Source: Symbiodinium sp. CCMP2592
Taxonomy: Eukaryota; Sar; Dinophyceae; Suessiales; Symbiodiniaceae
NCBI GenBank assembly: GCA_905221615.1
Contig: CAJNDT010000147.1
Span: 273,501-337,500, forward strand
Length of the DNA: 64,000 bases
Direction of reading: 5' to 3'
Made by a program: the position numbers and the translations under genes
In this document: positions 59,742 to 64,000 of the stretch, one piece after another
How positions within the stretch are numbered: position 1 is the stretch's first letter
Layout: every line of letters begins with the position of its first letter
The notes under the pieces: model-generated
Seen by the model: the letters and a program-made list of their open reading frames with translations, nothing else
The model's database searches: none
Told to the model about the DNA's origin: nothing

Positions 59742-60117
59742 CCCCGACTTAATGACTTAAAAAATTTAAGTCATTAAGTCAGGGCCCCGGCTGGATCCAA
59801 GATCCAAGATTGCAGAAAAAAGTTTCTTGGATCCATCTTGGATCCGGGAGGGCCCCGACTTAATGACTTAAAAAATTTAAGTCATTAAGTCAGGGCCCCG
59901 GCTGGATCCAAGATCCAAGATTGCAGAAAAAGTTTCTTGGATCCATCTTGGATCCGGGAGGGCCCCGACTTAATGACTTAAAAAATTTAAGTCATTAAGT
60001 CAGGGCCCCGGCTGGATCCAAGATCCAAGATTGCAGAAAAAAGTTTCTTGGATCCATCTTGGATCCGGGAGGGCCCCTGACTTAATGACTTAATTTTTTT
60101 AAGTCATTAAGTCGGGG
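59742..60117. repeat. Tandem array of double hairpins bounded by inverted palindromes
   Basis: Three units of 110-111 bp start at 59742, 59853 and 59963. Each holds a palindrome with 16-nt arms (GACTTAATGACTTAAA and its inverse) and a second hairpin from GGATCCAAGAT to ATCTTGGATCC. A final palindrome at 60074-60117 is in the opposite orientation (T-rich instead of A-rich loop), so the whole array has inverted ends. It lies ~300 bp upstream of the three-ORF unit. Non-coding. Confidence 0.95.
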
Positions 60118-60415
60118 CGCGCGGCTCTTGGAATGTCCTGTGCTTGCGTCCCGGTGTCCCTGTAGGAATAATTCACCATTCAGGGTTATAGATGTTTACT
60201 TACGATACAGAGCTTTACCTGTCAGGTCACTTGGCTGCATCGCGGCGAAGCAACTGGGCCTTTTGGGGTCTGCTTGGGTAGGCACTACGACCCTTAAACT
60301 TAATCCTTAACCCTACGCCCCAAACCCCGACATCATCATTACTCCACCTTGCAAGGCTTCGGCTTGAAAGCATCGTAGCTCCTGTATTCTTTGCTTCGTA
60401 TTCCCCAGTCGAATA
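60118..60415. other. 5' leader of the three-ORF unit
   Basis: Short CCCTAAA-type filler at 60290-60330, then ~90 bp without filler before the first ATG. No core promoter motif was seen. Confidence 0.4.
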
Positions 60416-61315
60416 ATGGCTTCAACGGTGGAGGTATCCGGTGATGCAATCTTCAAAGGCAAGCAGGTCATCTTGCGATTGCAACAGTCGCAAGAGTCGC
60501 AGTCAAAAGAAAATCCAGAAGTGGTCGTGCTCAAACCTTTGCCTGATGACACGAAGATTTTGACGGAGATTCAGAGCGGTACGATTGACTGCCACCCAAG
60601 TCGTCTCCCAATCACTGCCTACGAGGTGCGGAAGTTGATGAGGAACATCCAGCTTGGAATGCAGTTGCGTCCACCTGCTGGTCCATGGTCCGATGTTGCA
60701 CACAACCGCTTTCTCGACTTGTTGAGCAAGCCAAAACGCAAGCGCGGTCGCAAATGTGAGATGATTGAAAATGGTGATGGGGCACCCTTGTGCTTGATGG
60801 ATGAGCCCATGCCCGAAAGCCCCGAGAACATCGCGGAGGACGCCGAGAACATCGCCGAGGACGCCGCCAAGCTCATGCAGCCGAACATCCCCCGGGACAC
60901 CGAGAACATCGCCAATGACGCCGCCAACCTGATGAAGCAGAACATCCACCAGGACACCGAGAACATCGCCAACGACGCCGCCAACCTGATGAAGCAGAAC
61001 TTCCCCCAGGACGCTGAGAACATCCCCAATGACGCCGCCAATCTGATGAAGCAGAACATCCACGAGGACGACAACAAGGTTTCCATGGACACCAACCCGA
61101 ACACGAGCGAGAACGATAACATGGAACAATGCGCCGGCAATGCTATCAACCAGGACAGCAGCGACAGTTCTACATCGTCATCCTCATCCTCATCGTCTTC
61201 TTCTACACCGAAGAAAGAGTTGCGTCGCCGTATCGTTGTGCTCGAAGCGGACTTGGAGGAAGTCAGCCGCGACCTGTACATTGCTAATGATGCATTGGGG
61301 GCCCATGATGGATAA
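60416..61315 (+). CDS. Hypothetical repeat and coiled-coil protein (first ORF of the unit)
   Basis: 299 residues starting at ATG in AATAATGG context. The N-terminal ~100 residues (containing ITAYEVRKLMRNIQLGMQL) have no family I recognise. KPKRKRGRK at 105-113 is an AT-hook-like or nuclear-localisation patch. Residues 157-213 are three 19-residue tandem repeats of the type NIPRDTENIANDAANLMKQ, preceded by degenerate ENIAEDA copies. A poly-Ser linker (about 245-262) leads to a charged helix (KKELRRRIVVLEADLEEVSR) that probably forms a coiled coil. The reverse strand is also open for 208-244 codons because of the repeat; that is a shadow. Inference: a nuclear, DNA- or partner-binding accessory protein of a mobile element. 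The next ORF starts 175 bp downstream on the same strand. Confidence 0.75.
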   Translation: MASTVEVSGDAIFKGKQVILRLQQSQESQSKENPEVVVLKPLPDDTKILTEIQSGTIDCHPSRLPITAYEVRKLMRNIQLGMQLRPPAGPWSDVAHNRFLDLLSKPKRKRGRKCEMIENGDGAPLCLMDEPMPESPENIAEDAENIAEDAAKLMQPNIPRDTENIANDAANLMKQNIHQDTENIANDAANLMKQNFPQDAENIPNDAANLMKQNIHEDDNKVSMDTNPNTSENDNMEQCAGNAINQDSSDSSTSSSSSSSSSSTPKKELRRRIVVLEADLEEVSRDLYIANDALGAHDG

Positions 61316-61490
61316 GGCTTGTCGCACGGCGCATCCGCGAAAAGCGCCTGCAATCATGCACATTTGAATGCTCCGTAGGACACATCATGTTGCAAACGAT
61401 TGCAATCTTTCTTAAATCTGTCTTGCGCCTAGTGCCCTTAAGCCGAGACAGATAGTGGTGTTAGCTCCTCGCGATTTCTTGCGGTGCAAC

Positions 61491-63422
61491 ATGGCGTCGC
61501 CGCATAACAGGCTGCTAGATGATGCCATGGCCAAGTACGCCGCAAAGGAGTGGACCATTCAGGAGCACTCGACGCCAGTCTATGTCAACAATAGCCAGGC
61601 GGACATCTCCGAGTGCATTCGGCTGTCAGATCTTGAGAAGCATGCTTGTCGTCGTGACCTTCCAAAGACATGCGTGCTTGTATTGGATGCACACTACCAG
61701 ATCGCTGAGTTTGGGAACTTGCTTTCAGTATGTGAACGTCTGTCAAATCAGGACTATTCAGCTCTACCGCCTAGACTACAGCCGTCGACGTCTTTGCCAC
61801 ACGGAGCTACCGTCTCTTACATCATTCACAATCTGCAGGACGGGACCATGGACGTTCTGCGGATCATCAGGTTCACGGCCACGGTTGCCGCGAAGGAAGC
61901 AAAGGGCTTCTGCACCGGGCTTCCATTGTTCTTCGCTTACCGCGAGGGACCGTGGAGCTGGAAGAAGGCAGTCCATGCTCTCCTTGGCCGTCTTCCGGGA
62001 CATCATGTCGTTTGGTGGACTCTTTGTGAAAAGGAACTCAAGCGCGCCCAATCCACAGCAGCATGGACCGCTTCCGATGACGAGCTTGTCAAAGGCGTTG
62101 ACTTCGTGAACAAGAATGCCCCAGAAGACGATTCGGAGAACCAGCAATACCTGTGGATCTTGACGAACATCAAGGCGGACAGTGGCTCGCCAATTGCGGG
62201 CTGGCCGGAGGGCAAGATCATCCGGATGGCTCAGAATAAAAGTCGTGCGAATGTAGGAGCATCTTCGTGCCGCTTCTTCCCAATGACCACCAAGAGTATG
62301 AAGCCATTCATGGGAGAGTTTCTCTTCCCCTTGTTTGCACCCTTACTGACTAGCTTCGGAATTGTGACCATCGGATGGCCGGGAGTTGGGAAGACTCCTC
62401 TGCTCATCATTCTCGCTCTGGCCATCGGCAGGTATCACATCAATCGCCTGGAACTGGAGGGAGTTTCTCCTGGGTGGAGGAGGGCCAAGGCCATGGATAA
62501 CTTTAGGCATCGCAATGCACAGATCCACGAGGGCTTGATACTAGATGATCCCAACATGGACAAAATGGAGCCCGCGGATGTCAAATCGTGGCTAACTTCT
62601 GAGGAAGATCAGAACTGTTCGGGTCGGTACACGGATGTGAAGCTCGTCGCCAATGGCCTTCGGGCCTTAGCTGCAAACGACTTTGTACCTGAAGACGAAC
62701 CACTCCCGGACAAGCACCATACCTCCATCGAGCCAAAAGAGTTCTTCAATCTCGTCAAGAAATTCTTCGTAGGCTACAAGGAGGCCGACATGATGGCTGT
62801 TTTGAAACGTTGCATCATGTTCATCTTCGGCAAGCGTGCAACCTATCTTCGTCTGCCTTCCCAGGATCGTAACGCCCTTATCCACTGCATTCGAGTAGAT
62901 GACCTGCACGAAGATCTGTTCACACCGCGAGACAAGGACTTCTACGCCAAGTACAAAGTTGGCATCCATGAGCCGCCTCCTACATTCGAGGCAGACATTG
63001 CCAAGGAGCAGGAACTCCTGCTTCAGGGCATAGAGTCTATGCAGACGGCCGGTCGTCCAGAAACTTACATGGCCGAAATCAATCAAAAGATTGCGGACAA
63101 GATCGGCTCTTTGACTCGCGCATCCACTGCAGTGCATCTTCCTGCTTCGCCATCCACCGACGAGGAGACCGCAGTCCCAGTTCCTTTCCCAGAAGCTCTG
63201 CCTGTGGCTTGCGTCAATCCTCCTGGGCGAATGGGCCAGTTCCAATATCCTCCTCCAAAGCGTCGCCTCACCAGCAAGACTTCCATGACCTCCGAGATCG
63301 GGGAGAATTTGGAGACACCCACCCACATTGCGGGGGGCATGGCATCCTCGACGGTGGAACCTCCGGCAATGGCTTGCGATGACGATCCTGATGAGCAAGC
63401 AGCCCGTGACATGCACAACTGA
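61491..63422 (+). CDS. P-loop ATPase resembling superfamily-3 helicases (second ORF)
   Basis: 643 residues from the first ATG; a GTG-initiated extension to 61455 is unlikely in a eukaryote. Walker A is GWPGVGKT (295-302). Walker B is LILDDPN (349-355). A polar residue at the end of a hydrophobic strand, RALAANDF with N396, fits sensor-1/motif C. The spacing (DD, then a Trp/Leu helix, GRYTDVKL, then N) resembles the compact SF3 helicase domains of Rep-type replication proteins. Residues 1-280 are unassigned; I see no His-hydrophobic-His endonuclease motif. The C-terminal ~130 residues are Pro/Ser/Thr-rich and probably disordered. It has no introns, unlike GST-2. Likely role: a DNA helicase or ATPase for replication or mobility of the element. 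An AAA+ ATPase of another kind is possible. Confidence 0.75.
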   Translation: MASPHNRLLDDAMAKYAAKEWTIQEHSTPVYVNNSQADISECIRLSDLEKHACRRDLPKTCVLVLDAHYQIAEFGNLLSVCERLSNQDYSALPPRLQPSTSLPHGATVSYIIHNLQDGTMDVLRIIRFTATVAAKEAKGFCTGLPLFFAYREGPWSWKKAVHALLGRLPGHHVVWWTLCEKELKRAQSTAAWTASDDELVKGVDFVNKNAPEDDSENQQYLWILTNIKADSGSPIAGWPEGKIIRMAQNKSRANVGASSCRFFPMTTKSMKPFMGEFLFPLFAPLLTSFGIVTIGWPGVGKTPLLIILALAIGRYHINRLELEGVSPGWRRAKAMDNFRHRNAQIHEGLILDDPNMDKMEPADVKSWLTSEEDQNCSGRYTDVKLVANGLRALAANDFVPEDEPLPDKHHTSIEPKEFFNLVKKFFVGYKEADMMAVLKRCIMFIFGKRATYLRLPSQDRNALIHCIRVDDLHEDLFTPRDKDFYAKYKVGIHEPPPTFEADIAKEQELLLQGIESMQTAGRPETYMAEINQKIADKIGSLTRASTAVHLPASPSTDEETAVPVPFPEALPVACVNPPGRMGQFQYPPPKRRLTSKTSMTSEIGENLETPTHIAGGMASSTVEPPAMACDDDPDEQAARDMHN

Positions 63423-63586
63423 GCCAGGTCGGATCTTCGTGCAGTGACTGTATGAAAGGCGGAAATGCAAACATCTTGCATATTAACAGCTTTAACACCA
63501 TCCTGAATTAACTGTCTGAGTTTCATGAGAAGCTGCTGTCTGGGCAATCTCTGCATTCTGTTTCATCTGCATATGCCTCCAAGCAG

Positions 63587-64000
63587 ATGTCCCGTAGCTG
63601 CTCTTCTGTTCCACGTGCCGTAGGCTCCCGTGTCGCCATGAAACGTCCGTCCGCCGCCACAAGCCGGAAACGTCCATCAGCCTTCGCTCGCAGCTCTCAC
63701 CGGAAAGCTTGTGTCAAGGATCAAAAAGTTCTCAAGACCTACACCTTCCCTGGTGACGACTGCCCTATGTGCGGTAAGCGACTCTATGCCAGAACGGACA
63801 AGAACGTGAAGGCTATTCTCATTGGGGGAGAAACCATTGCGAATGTACAGACTGCGTCCAAGGTCTGTAACCGCTGCAGAAACACTGCACGTTACAACAT
63901 GTTCACGATCGGCAAGGAGCTCCTGAATTGCCTCTCGCTCGACCAAATGAAGGATGCCGGTGTCCTCTTTATTACTTCCAAGACTGCCTTCACCATTCCG
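63587..64000 (+). CDS. Four-cysteine, probably zinc-binding protein, 5' part only (third ORF)
   Basis: This frame is open to the right edge (138 codons) and so is a partial gene. The start ATG at 63587 is the first after an in-frame TAA at 63509; an alternative ATG is codon 18. A basic N-terminus (MKRPSAATSRKRPS) is followed by CPMC (Cys59, Cys62) and CNRC (Cys94, Cys97), a classic paired zinc ribbon or finger. Cysteine clusters of this general layout occur near the N-termini of several eukaryotic transposases, including KDZ-type, but the catalytic part is outside the window. It lies 164 bp after the ATPase stop, same strand. Inference: DNA-binding transposase or integrase-like partner. Confidence 0.65.
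   Translation, partial: MSRSCSSVPRAVGSRVAMKRPSAATSRKRPSAFARSSHRKACVKDQKVLKTYTFPGDDCPMCGKRLYARTDKNVKAILIGGETIANVQTASKVCNRCRNTARYNMFTIGKELLNCLSLDQMKDAGVLFITSKTAFTIP

Noticed and set aside
59742-60117. CRISPR-like array
   Set aside because: Units are contiguous, with no unique spacers, and the setting is eukaryotic.
60503-61353. 208- and 244-codon minus-strand frames
   Set aside because: Antisense shadows of the 19-residue repeats in the first ORF, which has the better start and composition.
61455-61490. GTG start extension of the ATPase
   Set aside because: Eukaryotic context; the ATG at 61491 is the first plausible start and the extra residues look like leader.
62667-63470. 267-codon minus-strand frame
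   Set aside because: Antisense shadow of the ATPase ORF; lacks motifs.

Overview
This window looks like dinoflagellate nuclear DNA, most like a Symbiodiniaceae-type or related core genome. The reasons are telomere-like CCCTAAA/TTTAGGG filler through nearly all non-coding sequence, very rich microsatellites, dozens of ~100-bp terminal-inverted-repeat (TIR) elements, introns with GC and GA donors beside GT, and short direct repeats at intron edges. The species cannot be named from the sequence alone, and no homology search was possible.

Layout. From 1 to ~26.9 kb I found no gene I can defend: filler, TIR elements and simple repeats. From 27.0 to 35.1 kb lies a minus-strand cluster of two cytosolic glutathione S-transferase (GST) genes. 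GST-1 (34191-35104) has two exons. GST-2 (26998-~32816) is cut into at least ten small exons (24-99 nt). I reassembled it by aligning short segments to GST-1; the chosen junctions give a continuous 675-nt frame. Between them are exon-like fragments of an unidentified gene (32843-34028). Most GST-2 introns and the single GST-1 intron carry ~100-bp TIR elements, and GST-2 intron 3 also carries a >1-kb triplet-repeat tract. From 35.1 to 57.6 kb the sequence is again filler, TIR elements and long microsatellites. A single-exon membrane-anchored sulfotransferase-like gene lies at 57661-58626 on the minus strand.

From 59.1 kb to the right edge comes a different landscape. A block of TIR elements and a 376-bp tandem hairpin array (59742-60117) precede three compact, intronless, same-strand ORFs. 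These are a repeat/coiled-coil protein (60416-61315), a P-loop ATPase resembling superfamily-3 helicases (61491-63422), and the start of a four-cysteine, probably zinc-binding protein that runs off the window (63587-64000). This dense three-ORF unit is the best candidate for an undescribed mobile or virus-derived system here; its function is inferred from motifs only.

The GST genes would act in glutathione conjugation or detoxification and the sulfotransferase in sulfation of a glycan or small molecule in the secretory pathway. There is no operon logic; the two GSTs look like diverged tandem paralogs.
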